The notes beneath the pieces are model-generated. The model had not been told where the DNA came from, ran no database searches, and saw only the letters and a program-made list of their open reading frames with translations. A DNA stretch of 64,000 bases from Natrialbaceae archaeon AArc-T1-2 (GTDB lineage Archaea > Halobacteriota > Halobacteria > Halobacteriales > Natrialbaceae): contig NZ_CP127174.1 of assembly GCF_030273315.1 (NCBI RefSeq), positions 1,116,001-1,180,000 on the forward strand, read 5' to 3'. This document shows, piece by piece, positions 8,527 to 17,120 of this stretch; the first letter of the stretch is position 1; each line of letters begins with the position of its first letter. A program made the translations under genes and the position numbers.

Positions 8527-9577
8527 CTGGACAGACCCCGACACGTTTACACAGGCGTTAGAACAGGTCGAGACGAAAGAGAAAGGCAACTGCTTCGAGG
8601 ACTTCGAAGAGGGGCAGGTGATCGAACACGATCCCGGCCTCACACTCACCAGCCACGGCAACGAGGCGTGGATGAGCCAGACGCTCAATCACGACCCGGC
8701 CTACTGGCGTCAGGACGCCGCCGAGGCGCGGGACTTCGACGAACCCCCGGTCCACCCCGACTACCTCACCGCCGCGACGCTTGGCATCACCGTCGAGGAC
8801 CTGAGTGAGAAAGGCGGCTACTTCCTCGGGCGAACCGACGTCCGGTTCCCCGGGACGCCGGTCTACACCGGTACCGAACTCACCGTCGAGAGCGAGGTCG
8901 TGACGAAGAAGTCCTCGAGTTCCCGGCCGAACTACGGCATCGTCTCCTGGCGTACCCGCGGGAAAGACGCCGAGACGGACGAGGTGCTCTGTTCCTACGA
9001 GCGAACGAACATGATCCCGCGGCGTCAGCCCCTCGAGACCGACGGGGGGACTGCGGAAAGCGCCGAGGCGGAAGACGACGAACCCGACCTCCCCGGGGAG
9101 TTCCTCACTCCCGAGGGCGGCTACTTCGAGGACTTCGTCGACGCCCTCGAGCAAGCGGAGGGCCGAGACGCCGCGGTGGCCTACCGCCACGAGCGCGGCC
9201 GGAGCCAGGACGCCGTCACCGTCGCCTACCTGCCACTGGCGACGCTTAACACGGCAAAACAGCACCACAACGTCGACGTGATGGAAGACTCGCCCTCGGG
9301 CGATATCGTCACCTACGGCGACGTGACCCGCTCGACGGCGCTTGGACACGCCCGTTCGGACGAACGGACCTACCGCGAGGTCGGCTTCGACGACGAATCG
9401 TTCCACACCTTCGTCACCCACGGCGACACCGTCTACGCCTTTACTCGCGTCCTCTCCGCCGAGGACGACGGCGACGTCGCCGGCACCGTCCGGTTCGAAC
9501 ACATCGCGTTCAACCAGGACGACGAACCCGTCTACTCGGGAACCCGGACGGCGAAGATTCGTAAGCGAGAGAACTGA
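8519..9577 (+). CDS. mch: Mesaconyl-CoA hydratase (double hot-dog, MaoC-like)
   Basis: 352 residues with two MaoC-like hot-dog halves, as in mesaconyl-C1-CoA hydratase (beta-methylmalyl-CoA dehydratase). The start codon overlaps the end of mal by 8 nt and is preceded by GGAGGTG. In the methylaspartate cycle it hydrates mesaconyl-C1-CoA to beta-methylmalyl-CoA, which the next gene product cleaves. The assignment rests on architecture plus the operon; a generic MaoC hydratase is the alternative. Confidence 0.9.
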   Translation: MTDWTDPDTFTQALEQVETKEKGNCFEDFEEGQVIEHDPGLTLTSHGNEAWMSQTLNHDPAYWRQDAAEARDFDEPPVHPDYLTAATLGITVEDLSEKGGYFLGRTDVRFPGTPVYTGTELTVESEVVTKKSSSSRPNYGIVSWRTRGKDAETDEVLCSYERTNMIPRRQPLETDGGTAESAEAEDDEPDLPGEFLTPEGGYFEDFVDALEQAEGRDAAVAYRHERGRSQDAVTVAYLPLATLNTAKQHHNVDVMEDSPSGDIVTYGDVTRSTALGHARSDERTYREVGFDDESFHTFVTHGDTVYAFTRVLSAEDDGDVAGTVRFEHIAFNQDDEPVYSGTRTAKIRKREN

Positions 9578-9625
9578 ATTTACAATCGAAACGATTAACC
9601 ATAACCTTTCGAATCTACGAAACAC

Positions 9626-10666
9626 ATGGGAAACGTTAGACTCTGTCGCACGTTCCAGACCGCACCGGCCGCCGTTCCGAAAGACGACTCCGCGAAGTAC
9701 CTGCGATCCGGTCTCGAGGCCGAGGGCTTTCAGGCGCCCGACTGGCTCGTGCCCGACATGGAAGACGGCACCGCACCGGATATGAAAGACGAAGGGCTCG
9801 AGAACACGATCGAGCTCATCCCCGAGTACGACTTCCCCGGCTCGATCTGGCCCCGCGTCGAGTGGAGCTACGAGGACGCCTCGTTCCGCGACCGTGGCCG
9901 CGAGCAGATCGACCGACTGGTCGCCGAGATCGGCGACGAGATCGACGGCGTCGTCGTCCCCAAGGTCGGTCGCCTGTCGGACGTCGAACGCGCCGCCGAC
10001 GCCGTCGCCGAAGCCGAAGCGGAACACGGCTACGCCGACGGCTCGATCGGACTCTCGGTCATCATCGAGACTGCCCGCGCGAAATCCGACCTCCGGAAGA
10101 TCGCCGCGTTCGGAGCCGATTCCCGGCTCACCGCGCTCGTCTTCGGCCCTGTTGACTATACCGCCGAACTCGGCGGTCGCGACCTCGGTGACGGCCGGCC
10201 ACGCTGGGACGGACTGCTCGAGGAGCTGTCGAACGAAGCGAGCGCCGGCGACCTGCTCTCGATCGGCGGTCCGTTCGACGACCTGTTCAAAGAACGCGCC
10301 GGCCTGACCTACTACAACGCCGAAGACTACGCCGACCAGGTCGAACGCGAAGCCGAACTCGGACTGGACGGCTCCTGGTCGCTGTACCCCAAACAGACGA
10401 TCCAGGCGAACACGATCCACATGCCCACGCCCGAGGAACTCGAGCGTGACGTCAGCAAGATCGAGCGGTTCAACGAGGCCAAACGCGAGGGCACCGGCGC
10501 GGTCACGCTCGACGGCCAGATGGTCGACGAGGCGACGTTCAAGAACTTCCGGAACACGGTCGAGCAGGTCCGGACGATCCACGAGACCCGGCCCGAACAG
10601 ACCGACGAGCGCTACGACGAGGAGCTGCTCGAGCGCGCGCTCGATCTCGAGCTCTCGTACAACTAA
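9626..10666 (+). CDS. mcl: Beta-methylmalyl-CoA / malyl-CoA lyase (CitE-like)
   Basis: 346 residues of the HpcH/HpaI-CitE TIM-barrel family. The segments VPDMEDGTAPDMKDEG, SVIIETARAK (Mg2+ glutamate) and LVFGPVDYTAELGG (Mg2+ aspartate) are those of haloarchaeal malyl-CoA lyases. It splits beta-methylmalyl-CoA to glyoxylate and propionyl-CoA. The 48-nt gap after mch contains an AT-rich block, so it may have its own promoter. A malate synthase or malyl-CoA thioesterase, needed to use the glyoxylate, is not in this window. Confidence 0.9.
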   Translation: MGNVRLCRTFQTAPAAVPKDDSAKYLRSGLEAEGFQAPDWLVPDMEDGTAPDMKDEGLENTIELIPEYDFPGSIWPRVEWSYEDASFRDRGREQIDRLVAEIGDEIDGVVVPKVGRLSDVERAADAVAEAEAEHGYADGSIGLSVIIETARAKSDLRKIAAFGADSRLTALVFGPVDYTAELGGRDLGDGRPRWDGLLEELSNEASAGDLLSIGGPFDDLFKERAGLTYYNAEDYADQVEREAELGLDGSWSLYPKQTIQANTIHMPTPEELERDVSKIERFNEAKREGTGAVTLDGQMVDEATFKNFRNTVEQVRTIHETRPEQTDERYDEELLERALDLELSYN

Positions 10667-10744
10667 TACTACCGGACGTACGTCGTGAACGATTATCGCC
10701 GCTCCGGGGTGGCGATAATCTTCACACAGTTCCGTCCGATAGTA
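10667..10744. repeat. Imperfect hairpin directly after the lyase gene
   Basis: Two 34-nt arms (10667-10700 and 10711-10744) form an imperfect inverted repeat with a 10-nt loop. The outer 12 positions (TACTA.CGGACG) pair except for one G-U, the inner 10 (GATTATCGCC) pair perfectly, and an internal loop lies between. It starts at the base after the TAA. It may act in termination or mRNA 3' end stability, or be a dispersed repeat; no T tract follows. Confidence 0.65.
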
Positions 10745-10777
10745 TAAGCCGCCGACACTGACGCGGACCCCCCTTCG

Positions 10778-11281
10778 TTACGCCTCGACGTCCCAGCTTC
10801 CGAGTTCGTACGTCGTCTCCTCGTAGCTCTCGCCGCCGATCGTCGTCTCGCCGGTCTCGACGGGCTCGAAGCCCGCGCTCCGGTAGAAGGCGTTGCCGAG
10901 GTCGTTTTCCGAGAGCACCATCGCCGTGATCCGGTCGGCCGCACGGTTGTCGGCCTCACGGATCGTTCGGCCGAGTACCTCCCGTCCGATCCCCTCGCGT
11001 CGTCGCTCGGGATGGACGTACAGCCGGAGGATCGTCGCCTCGCCGCCGGTGACGACGGCGTGGGCAAACCCGACGACCTCGTCGTCGTCTTCGGCGACGA
11101 GTACGACCGAGCCCGGAGCCTCGAGTTCGCGTTCGATCGTCTCCCGGCCGTACCACTCCTCGACGGCCTCGTCGGCGGCCGTCTCCCGGCTTAGAATCTC
11201 CGGATAGTCGGCTTCCCAGGACGCCCTGGCGATTCGTCCGATCGCCTCGAGGTCACCACGCGTCGCCTCACGGTACTCCAT
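10778..11281 (-). CDS. GNAT-family N-acetyltransferase
   Basis: 167 residues with the GNAT fold: N-terminal MEYREATRGDLEAIGRIARA, a central beta-strand pair, and acetyl-CoA-binding motif A HPERRREGIGREVLG. The substrate is not predictable; similarity in style is to RimI-type or generic GNATs. I chose the ATG at 11281, where the family N-terminus begins, not the 31-codon upstream extension. It diverges from the methyltransferase gene at 11373. Confidence 0.9.
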   Translation of the reverse strand: MEYREATRGDLEAIGRIARASWEADYPEILSRETAADEAVEEWYGRETIERELEAPGSVVLVAEDDDEVVGFAHAVVTGGEATILRLYVHPERRREGIGREVLGRTIREADNRAADRITAMVLSENDLGNAFYRSAGFEPVETGETTIGGESYEETTYELGSWDVEA

Positions 11282-11372
11282 ACCACGACTGGCAACGTGA
11301 TGGACAATCGTTCTTTCCCCGGCCGCCGGCCGAAACCCGCAGGCTCTTTTGCCGGCGATCCGAATCGCCCAC

Positions 11373-11927
11373 ATGGGATTTCACACGTTCCCGATCGACC
11401 GGGCCGACGACCTCGAGGATCCGTCCCGGTATCGGTACTGCTCGCGCGAGGAACTCCTCGCGATGCTCGACCCCGGCCCGGACGCGACCGTCGCGGATCT
11501 CGGCTCGGGCACCGGTTTCTACGCCGACGACGTGGCCCCGTTCGTCGACTGTCTCTACGCCGTCGACGTCCAGGAAGAGATGCACGACTGCTACCGGGAG
11601 AAAGGCGTCCCTGACGCCGTCGAGTTCGTGACCAGCGACGTGGCTTCGCTGCCGTTCGACGACGACGCCCTCGACGGGGCCTACTCCGTGATGACCCATC
11701 ACGAGTACGCGAGTGACGGGACGTTCGCCGAGCTCGCGCGCGTCCTACGTCCTGGGGGACGGCTGGTGACGGTCGACTGGTCGGCCGACGGCCCCGGAAC
11801 GGACGGTCCGTCGCTCGAGGAACGGTTCGGCCTCGCGGCGGCGACCGACCAGCTCGAGACGGCGGGATTCGAGATCGAACGCGCCCGGAACAGGCCCGAG
11901 ACGTTCGCGATCGTTGCACGCCGGTAA
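11373..11927 (+). CDS. Class I SAM-dependent methyltransferase
   Basis: 184 residues of the UbiE/Methyltransf_11 type. The SAM-binding motif I is VADLGSGTGFYADDV; the post-motif acid is in YAVDVQ, and LRPGGRLVTVDW is motif III. The substrate is unknown. The start at 11373 (MGFHTFPIDRADDL) is preferred because a T4 run lies 25 nt upstream and the residues before it are not conserved-looking. It is divergent from the GNAT gene, so the two may share a control region. Confidence 0.88.
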   Translation: MGFHTFPIDRADDLEDPSRYRYCSREELLAMLDPGPDATVADLGSGTGFYADDVAPFVDCLYAVDVQEEMHDCYREKGVPDAVEFVTSDVASLPFDDDALDGAYSVMTHHEYASDGTFAELARVLRPGGRLVTVDWSADGPGTDGPSLEERFGLAAATDQLETAGFEIERARNRPETFAIVARR

Positions 11928-12045
11928 CCCAGGACAGCAGTCGTATCACGCAACCGACTCATCGACACGGACAGCTGTCTGTAATGTAGGAATCGAACAA
12001 CACTGCCCAGAGGAACAGGGACGTTGGGGATCTGTAAATTGAGCC

Positions 12046-12067
12046 TATAGCGCGTGCATACGCTATA
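12046..12067. promoter_or_regulatory. Inverted repeat upstream of trmO
   Basis: TATAGCG (12046-12052) and CGCTATA (12061-12067) are perfect 7-nt arms with an 8-nt spacer, about 90 nt before the trmO start. A TATA-like TTTATGA lies at about 12123, 30 nt before the ATG. The repeat could be an operator; no regulator is assigned. Confidence 0.4.
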
Positions 12068-12156
12068 ATAGCGGTTTGAACTACTGTCGAACCACCAGCA
12101 ACCTTTGATGGTATGGACTTGTTTATGAACTACAGATCGCGAGCCGGGGACACACG

Positions 12157-12585
12157 ATGGAGATCAGCTACACGCCGATCGGCCACGTCCGCTCGCCACA
12201 CGACACTCCTGCCGACGTCGCCCACGACGAGGTCGCCGAGACGGCGGGTGAAATCGTCCTCGAGGAGGCGTACGAGCGTGGTCTCGAGGGGCTCGAGGAG
12301 TTCTCTCACGTCGTCGTCCTCGCACACTTAGACGAGATCGACGAGAGTCGGCTCACCGCCCGACCGCCACACGTCGACGACCTCGAGGTCGGCGTGTTCG
12401 CGACCCGGAGTCCACACCGGCCGACCCCGATCGCCCAGACCGTCGTCGAGGTGTGTGCGGTCGACGACACGACACTGCAGGTCCGTGGGCTCGACCTCGT
12501 CGACGGCACGCCCGTACTCGATCTGAAACCACACGTCAGGTCAGTCGAGGGCGACCTCGAGGTCGGCTGGCTCGAGGACCGATAG
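12157..12585 (+). CDS. trmO: tRNA methyltransferase TrmO-like (TsaA family)
   Basis: 142 residues of the TsaA/YaeB beta-barrel family, which methylates N6 of threonylcarbamoyl-adenosine-37 in tRNA using SAM. The N-terminus MEISYTPIGHVRSPHDTP, FSHVVVLAHL and VFATRSPHRPTPIAQT (the RSPxRPxxI signature) are diagnostic. Family length is usually 130-230, so this is a minimal form. It is a single gene, convergent with nog1. Confidence 0.88.
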   Translation: MEISYTPIGHVRSPHDTPADVAHDEVAETAGEIVLEEAYERGLEGLEEFSHVVVLAHLDEIDESRLTARPPHVDDLEVGVFATRSPHRPTPIAQTVVEVCAVDDTTLQVRGLDLVDGTPVLDLKPHVRSVEGDLEVGWLEDR

Positions 12586-12692
12586 TCGTACTATCGACGC
12601 CAGCCGGCAGATCAGGAAAGCTGTGTCAAAAACCCAGAAGTTCGCGGGTGCGCTGGAGCTGAGTTCGGAGCCAGTTCACCTCCGCTTCGGTA

Positions 12693-13724
12693 TCAGCCCT
12701 CGAAGGGAAGCTCGGGCTCGTAGTCGATCGCCTCGATGGCCGCCTCGAGCACCTCGTCGACGTTCTCGCCGGTTTCGACGCTCATCTCGTGGTCGGCCGC
12801 CGTCTCGACCTCGCGTGGCAGGCGGTCGACTCGGTCTACCTTGTTCGCGACCGTGATGACCGGAATGGCCTCGAACTGGGCCGCGATCGCATCGCGCAAC
12901 TCGAGTTGGGAGTCGATCGGGTAGCCACACTCGCCGCTTGGATCGAGCAACACGAGCACGCAATCGGCCAGATGCTCTAGCGCGCTTACGGCCTGGGACT
13001 CGATCTCGTTTCGCTCTTCCGGCGGGCGGTCGAGTAGGCCGGGTGTGTCGACGATCTGGTAGCGAAGATGATCGCTCATCGCGGACCGTTCGGTCCGCTC
13101 TGAATCGGCGGACAAGTCCGCCCCCTCGAAGTGACCGACCCCGACGCCTTTCGTGGTGAACGGATACGACGCCGTCTCGCCGCGGGCGCGCGTGACGTCG
13201 TTGACGAACGAAGATTTTCCGACGTTCGGGTAGCCGGCGACGACGACCGTCGGCTCGTCGGGGTCGATGTCGGGCAGGTCACGCAGGTCGTTGCGCGCCT
13301 CGTTGATCTGTCGCAGGTGGTCGTCGACCTGCTCGACGACGTCCGCAAGCCGGGCAAAGGCCTGCTTGCGGTGTTTCCGGGCCGTCTCGACGTCGGTCTT
13401 TCTGAGTCGTGGCTGGTACTCCTCGTGGATCTCGCGGGCCTTGCGACTCGCCCAGCTCACCTCCGAGAGGCTCTGTCGGAGCGCGTCGACGTCGACGATC
13501 GCGTCCGCCAGCTCGTAGTAGAATGGGTCGACCTCGTACTCGAAGTCGGGCCAGGCGGTGACGACGTTCTCTAAGTTGTCCGAGATGATGTTCGCCGCCG
13601 TCTGGAGCATCGACTGCTGGGCCTCGAGTCCGCCCTTGGCCCTGCCGGCCCGCGCAGCCCGGGAGAACGCCTTGTCGATCAGCTCTTCCGACGTGGGCGT
13701 CGTCGGAAGATCTTCGAAAATCAT
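12693..13724 (-). CDS. nog1: NOG1-family GTPase
   Basis: 343 residues. An N-terminal helical NOG1 domain (about 1-160) is followed by a GTPase domain with G1 GYPNVGKSS, G3 DTPG and G4 NKVD. Members bind GTP and act in large ribosomal subunit assembly in eukaryotes; the archaeal role is presumed similar. FTTKGVGVGHFEG matches the G2/switch region. A T4-containing block lies 26 nt before the ATG. Confidence 0.93.
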   Translation of the reverse strand: MIFEDLPTTPTSEELIDKAFSRAARAGRAKGGLEAQQSMLQTAANIISDNLENVVTAWPDFEYEVDPFYYELADAIVDVDALRQSLSEVSWASRKAREIHEEYQPRLRKTDVETARKHRKQAFARLADVVEQVDDHLRQINEARNDLRDLPDIDPDEPTVVVAGYPNVGKSSFVNDVTRARGETASYPFTTKGVGVGHFEGADLSADSERTERSAMSDHLRYQIVDTPGLLDRPPEERNEIESQAVSALEHLADCVLVLLDPSGECGYPIDSQLELRDAIAAQFEAIPVITVANKVDRVDRLPREVETAADHEMSVETGENVDEVLEAAIEAIDYEPELPFEG

Positions 13725-13810
13725 ACCCGGTAGTACGGCAGCCGCTCATAAAAGGGCGTTCGTTGCCCGGCGAGGGCTTTTGCCCGCCCGAACCGACGGT
13801 TCGATACGAT

Positions 13811-14182
13811 ATGACGAACTGGCGAGCAGTAATGATCGGGTTCGTCGTGGCGGTCGTGATCGGAATCGTCGGCATCGCCTTGCCGGGGCTCGGACAGCTC
13901 ACCGCGGGCCTCCTCGGCGGCTTCGTCGCCGGCTACCTCGCCGGTGGCGGCCTCCTGAGCGGCTTCTGGCACGGACTACTCGCCGGCGCGCTCGGCGGGA
14001 TCGTCGGCGGGCTCATCATCGCAGTCGCCGTCGGGGTCGCCGGTCTCGCGCTCGGCCCCGTCGGCGGCCTGCTCTCCGGGCTTGCCGGCGTTGGAATCTT
14101 CGGATTCGCCGTCCTCGTCGCGTTCATCATGGCCCTCGAGAGCGGGCTGGCCGGCGCGATCGGCGGCCTGCTCAACGCCTAA
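13811..14182 (+). CDS. DUF5518-type glycine-rich membrane protein
   Basis: 123 residues, almost entirely hydrophobic, with four to five predicted helices rich in Gly/Ala/Leu (GLLGGFVAGYLAGGGLLSGF, GGIVGGLIIAVAVGV). It resembles haloarchaeal DUF5518 small membrane proteins of unknown function. The ATG at 13811 is chosen because the 16 residues before it are non-hydrophobic, and a T4 run sits about 31 nt upstream. Confidence 0.8.
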   Translation: MTNWRAVMIGFVVAVVIGIVGIALPGLGQLTAGLLGGFVAGYLAGGGLLSGFWHGLLAGALGGIVGGLIIAVAVGVAGLALGPVGGLLSGLAGVGIFGFAVLVAFIMALESGLAGAIGGLLNA

Positions 14183-14229
14183 GCTGGTTCTGGCACACGC
14201 CAGTTCACAGGTCCATCACCAACAGTATG

Positions 14230-14514
14230 CTACCGACGCGTCTCGAGCTCCGCCTCGAGATCCTCGAGGTCCATCCCCTTCATCGAGAGCAACACCAGCA
14301 GGTGATAGACGATGTCGGCGGCCTCGTGGGACAGCTCCTCGCGGTCGTCGTCTTTGGCCGCCAGTATCAGTTCGGTCGTCTCCTCGCCGAGTTTCTCGAG
14401 GACGGCGTTCTCGCCTTTCTCGTGTGTGAACAACGACGTCGTATACGAGTCCTCGGGCAGCGTTTCCTTGCGATCCTCGATCACGGCAAACAGCTCTGTG
14501 AGCGTCTCGTCCAT
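14230..14514 (-). CDS. hisE: Phosphoribosyl-ATP pyrophosphatase HisE
   Basis: 94 residues, a typical stand-alone HisE of the MazG-like fold. The metal-binding EExxE is seen in KLGEETTELILAAK and a second acidic helix in LSHEAADIVYHLLVLL. It hydrolyses PR-ATP to PR-AMP in histidine biosynthesis. The start codon follows the stop of the upstream bifunctional-nuclease-like gene with no gap, so the two are co-transcribed. Confidence 0.95.
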   Translation of the reverse strand: MDETLTELFAVIEDRKETLPEDSYTTSLFTHEKGENAVLEKLGEETTELILAAKDDDREELSHEAADIVYHLLVLLSMKGMDLEDLEAELETRR

Positions 14515-14979
14515 CTATAGTTCACCAGCGACCTCACGGATGTCCTCGAGATCGGCGAACTTGTCACTGTCGTCACGGCCGTTCTCGAAGACCGACTCCG
14601 TGACCTCGATCGGCGCGTTCGTCCGGGCAGCAAGCGCCATCGAGTCGCTGGGGCGGGCGTCGATCACGGCCGACCCGCGTGGTGTCTCGACGTGGAGGTC
14701 GGCGATGTAGGTCCCGCCCTGGCCGTCTCGTCGTTCGATCTCGCTGACGACGACGCGGTCGATCCGCCCACCCAGTTCCTCCATCACGTCGAGCAGGAGG
14801 TCGTGGGTCAGCGGTCGGCCGATGTCCTCGGCCTCGAGGCCGCGGGCGATGCTCGTCGCTTCTTCGAAGCCGATGAAGATCGGCACGACGTCGTCTTCGT
14901 CCTCGACCGTGAGTACGAGCACGGGGACCGGTCCCTGCGGCGTTCCGGCGACCCGCACCGCGTCGATGGATGCGTTCAT
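14515..14979 (-). CDS. Bifunctional nuclease-like (DUF151) protein
   Basis: 154 residues of the DUF151/BFN family: PVLVLTVEDEDDVVPIFIG, ARGLEAEDIGRPLTHDLL and ARPSDSMALAART are the conserved blocks. Plant members were reported as nucleases; the archaeal function is unproven. Two starts are possible, 14991 and 14979. The latter is preferred because an A5 run on the plus strand is centred 28 nt upstream of it, the promoter spacing seen for many genes here. It is directly followed by hisE. Confidence 0.85.
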   Translation of the reverse strand: MNASIDAVRVAGTPQGPVPVLVLTVEDEDDVVPIFIGFEEATSIARGLEAEDIGRPLTHDLLLDVMEELGGRIDRVVVSEIERRDGQGGTYIADLHVETPRGSAVIDARPSDSMALAARTNAPIEVTESVFENGRDDSDKFADLEDIREVAGEL

Positions 14980-15041
14980 ACCTCCACGCATGGGTGCGAG
15001 TGGCAAAAACCTGTGCGGCCGGTCGGTCTTTCGTCGGCGAC

Positions 15042-15635
15042 TCATCGCGTTTCGTCGCCGTCGAAAAACGCGAGTCGGTGCAACCGCGGATCGCCGGTCA
15101 GTTCGGGATGGAACGCAGTCGTCAGAACCGGCCCATCCCGGGCAGCGACGGGGCGGCCGTCCCACGTCGCGAGCACCTCGGCGTCGCCGACGTCATCGAT
15201 CGCCGGTGCACGAATGAACACTGCGGGAAACGGCTGCGCAAGTCCGTCGACCTCGAGCGGAGCCTCGAAGCTGTCTCGCTGGCGGCCGAAGGCGTTTCGT
15301 TCGACCGCGACGTCGACGAGTTCGAGTTCGTCGACGCGGTCGTCGCGGGCGTCACGCGAGGCGACGATCAACCCTGCACAGGTCGCAAACAGCGGCTCCC
15401 CGTCGTCGACGTGGGCGCAGATCTCGGAGGCAATCCCCGTCTCACGGAGGAGCCGGGAGATGGTCGTCGACTCGCCACCGGGCAGGGCAAGCAGGTCACA
15501 GTCGGGGACGACGCCGGCCTCACGAACCTCCCGAACGTCGACGTCCTCGCCGACGGAGGCGGCCGCACGCTCGATCGCAGTGACGTGTTCGGCGACGTTA
15601 CCCTGGACGGCGACGACACCGGCAACGAGCGTCAT
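15042..15635 (-). CDS. pdxT: Pyridoxal 5'-phosphate synthase glutaminase subunit
   Basis: 197 residues of class I glutamine amidotransferase type. The visible signatures are the N-terminal VAGVVAVQGNVAEH, LPGGESTTISRLL, nucleophile Cys86 in FATCAGL, and the His/Glu pair in AFHPEL. It supplies ammonia to PdxS for PLP synthesis; pdxS is not in the window. The start at 15635 gives the family N-terminus, with a T4 run about 27 nt upstream. It may lead a leftward pdxT, DUF151, hisE gene string, though a separate promoter before DUF151 is likely. Confidence 0.95.
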   Translation of the reverse strand: MTLVAGVVAVQGNVAEHVTAIERAAASVGEDVDVREVREAGVVPDCDLLALPGGESTTISRLLRETGIASEICAHVDDGEPLFATCAGLIVASRDARDDRVDELELVDVAVERNAFGRQRDSFEAPLEVDGLAQPFPAVFIRAPAIDDVGDAEVLATWDGRPVAARDGPVLTTAFHPELTGDPRLHRLAFFDGDETR

Positions 15636-15747
15636 GCGGACCGCTACGGACCGGCGTCTCAAAAGTGGGTCGCGTCGCGACGGATTCGCGGCAGACGAAC
15701 GCAGCCGACAAACACTTGCGTTGGAACGTCCTACCGAATGTCTCAGT

Positions 15748-16377
15748 ATGGTCTCCGAGTACGACTTCTGGCTGCTCGATCTCGACGGGACGCTCGTCGA
15801 CGTCGAGTGGTCCTACACCCGCGAGGTGTTCGACCGGGTCGGCGACCGCCTCGGTCGGGAGTTCACCGACCGGGAGGCGGACATCATCTGGAACGGCCTG
15901 ACCGGATCACGGGACCATCAGCTGCGCGAGTGGGGCGTCGATCCGACCACGTTCTGGGAGGCGTTTCACGCCGAGGAAGACCCGCTCGTGCGAGCCGAGC
16001 AGACCTACCTCCACGACGACGCCGCGTTCGTCGCCGACCTCGAGGATCCGGTCGGACTCGTCACACACTGCCAGCGCTACCTGACCGAGCCGGTGCTCGA
16101 GCACGTCGACATCCGCGACTGGTTCGACGTCGTGGTCTGTTGTACCGACGAGACGGGCTGGAAGCCCGATCCCGACCCCGTCGAGCAGACGATGTCGAAG
16201 CTGGGCGTCGGCTACAACGGCCACCGGGGCGTCCTCGCCGGTGACGGGGCAAACGACGTCGGCGCCGCCTGGAACGCCGGCCTCGACGCGATCCACGTCG
16301 AACGAGTCGGTCACGGCCGACGCGGCCAGTGCGTGCTCGGGGACTACCGCGTCGAGTCGTTCGACGAACTGGAGTAG
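15748..16377 (+). CDS. HAD-superfamily hydrolase
   Basis: 209 residues with HAD motif I DLDGTLVD near the N-terminus, motif II threonine in LVTH, motif III lysine in GWKPDPDPVEQ, and motif IV GDGANDVGAA. The cap between motifs I and II is helical (C1 type), as in phosphoglycolate phosphatase-like enzymes. The substrate is unknown. The ATG at 15748 is used because the long upstream open frame antisense to pdxT is not coding. Confidence 0.88.
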   Translation: MVSEYDFWLLDLDGTLVDVEWSYTREVFDRVGDRLGREFTDREADIIWNGLTGSRDHQLREWGVDPTTFWEAFHAEEDPLVRAEQTYLHDDAAFVADLEDPVGLVTHCQRYLTEPVLEHVDIRDWFDVVVCCTDETGWKPDPDPVEQTMSKLGVGYNGHRGVLAGDGANDVGAAWNAGLDAIHVERVGHGRRGQCVLGDYRVESFDELE

Positions 16378-16393
16378 CCACTGGACACGTCGG

Positions 16394-17038
16394 TCACGAA
16401 GAACCGTTCGTCGGCTGTAACTCCGCGTCGACGAGCGTCTCGTAGGCCCGTCGCAACCGCTCGGACAGCGCCTGGTGGGAGATGTCGAGCTCGTCGGCTA
16501 GCTCTTCCATCGAGATTCGACGCGGGATCTCGAAGTAGCCGAGCTCGAACGCAGCCGAGAGCGCCTCCTGTTGCTCCGGCGTCAGTCGGGTGTGTGTCGC
16601 CGTCGTCTCGTCGAGGTCGGTCACGCGTCTGACGTCGATATTGACCCCGGATTCGAGCAGTCGGTCGTGGGTTCGACAGAGCTTCTCGCGGTCGCGAAAC
16701 CGCATCCTGACCTGCCAGGAGCCGTCGGCTCCGCGAGCCTCGAGCAGGGAGCCACCCTCGGCGAGCAGTTCGTCACAGAGCCGTCGAGCGTCCTCGGCGA
16801 ACTCGACGTCGTAGAGCAGCCCTTCGTCGGTCCGAACGAGCAGCGTCGCCGACTCGACGGTGGGATCGGCCTCGAACGCCGACTCGATCGCCTCGCGCTC
16901 GGCGTCGAGCACCCACAGGCCGGACAGGGTCCGTGACACGGCGGTCTCGAGACGAACCGTCGCATCCGGAACGTACTCGAGCGTGTCAGCGAGTGCCATC
17001 TCCGTGGTCGACAGACGAAATTCGGCGATCGTCGACAT
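16394..17038 (-). CDS. Bat-type HTH_10 transcriptional regulator
   Basis: 214 residues. The C-terminal region (about 150-205) is an HTH_10 domain as in bacterio-opsin activator: LTPEQQEALSAAFELGYFEI then ISMEELADELDISHQALSER. The N-terminal 150 residues are the associated Bat-like ligand/regulatory domain (FRLSTTEMALADTL at the start). Such regulators are abundant in haloarchaea; the target is unknown. It converges with the HAD gene, 16 nt away. Confidence 0.9.
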   Translation of the reverse strand: MSTIAEFRLSTTEMALADTLEYVPDATVRLETAVSRTLSGLWVLDAEREAIESAFEADPTVESATLLVRTDEGLLYDVEFAEDARRLCDELLAEGGSLLEARGADGSWQVRMRFRDREKLCRTHDRLLESGVNIDVRRVTDLDETTATHTRLTPEQQEALSAAFELGYFEIPRRISMEELADELDISHQALSERLRRAYETLVDAELQPTNGSS

Positions 17039-17120
17039 CAGGGGTCATACACCGTTCGGCGGTAAAACTGCTACTTCGAGGACGGAGACTGTCAGTTCGT
17101 GTGATCGATCGGGGCGTCGT

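Noticed and set aside
8558-10582. 674-codon open frame on the minus strand
   Set aside because: It lies antisense across mch and the lyase gene, which are clearly coding; long antisense frames are common in GC-rich haloarchaeal DNA, and no domain is recognisable.
14692-15747. Long N-terminal extension of the HAD hydrolase frame
   Set aside because: It overlaps pdxT and the DUF151 gene in antisense. The HAD fold begins only at the ATG at 15748.
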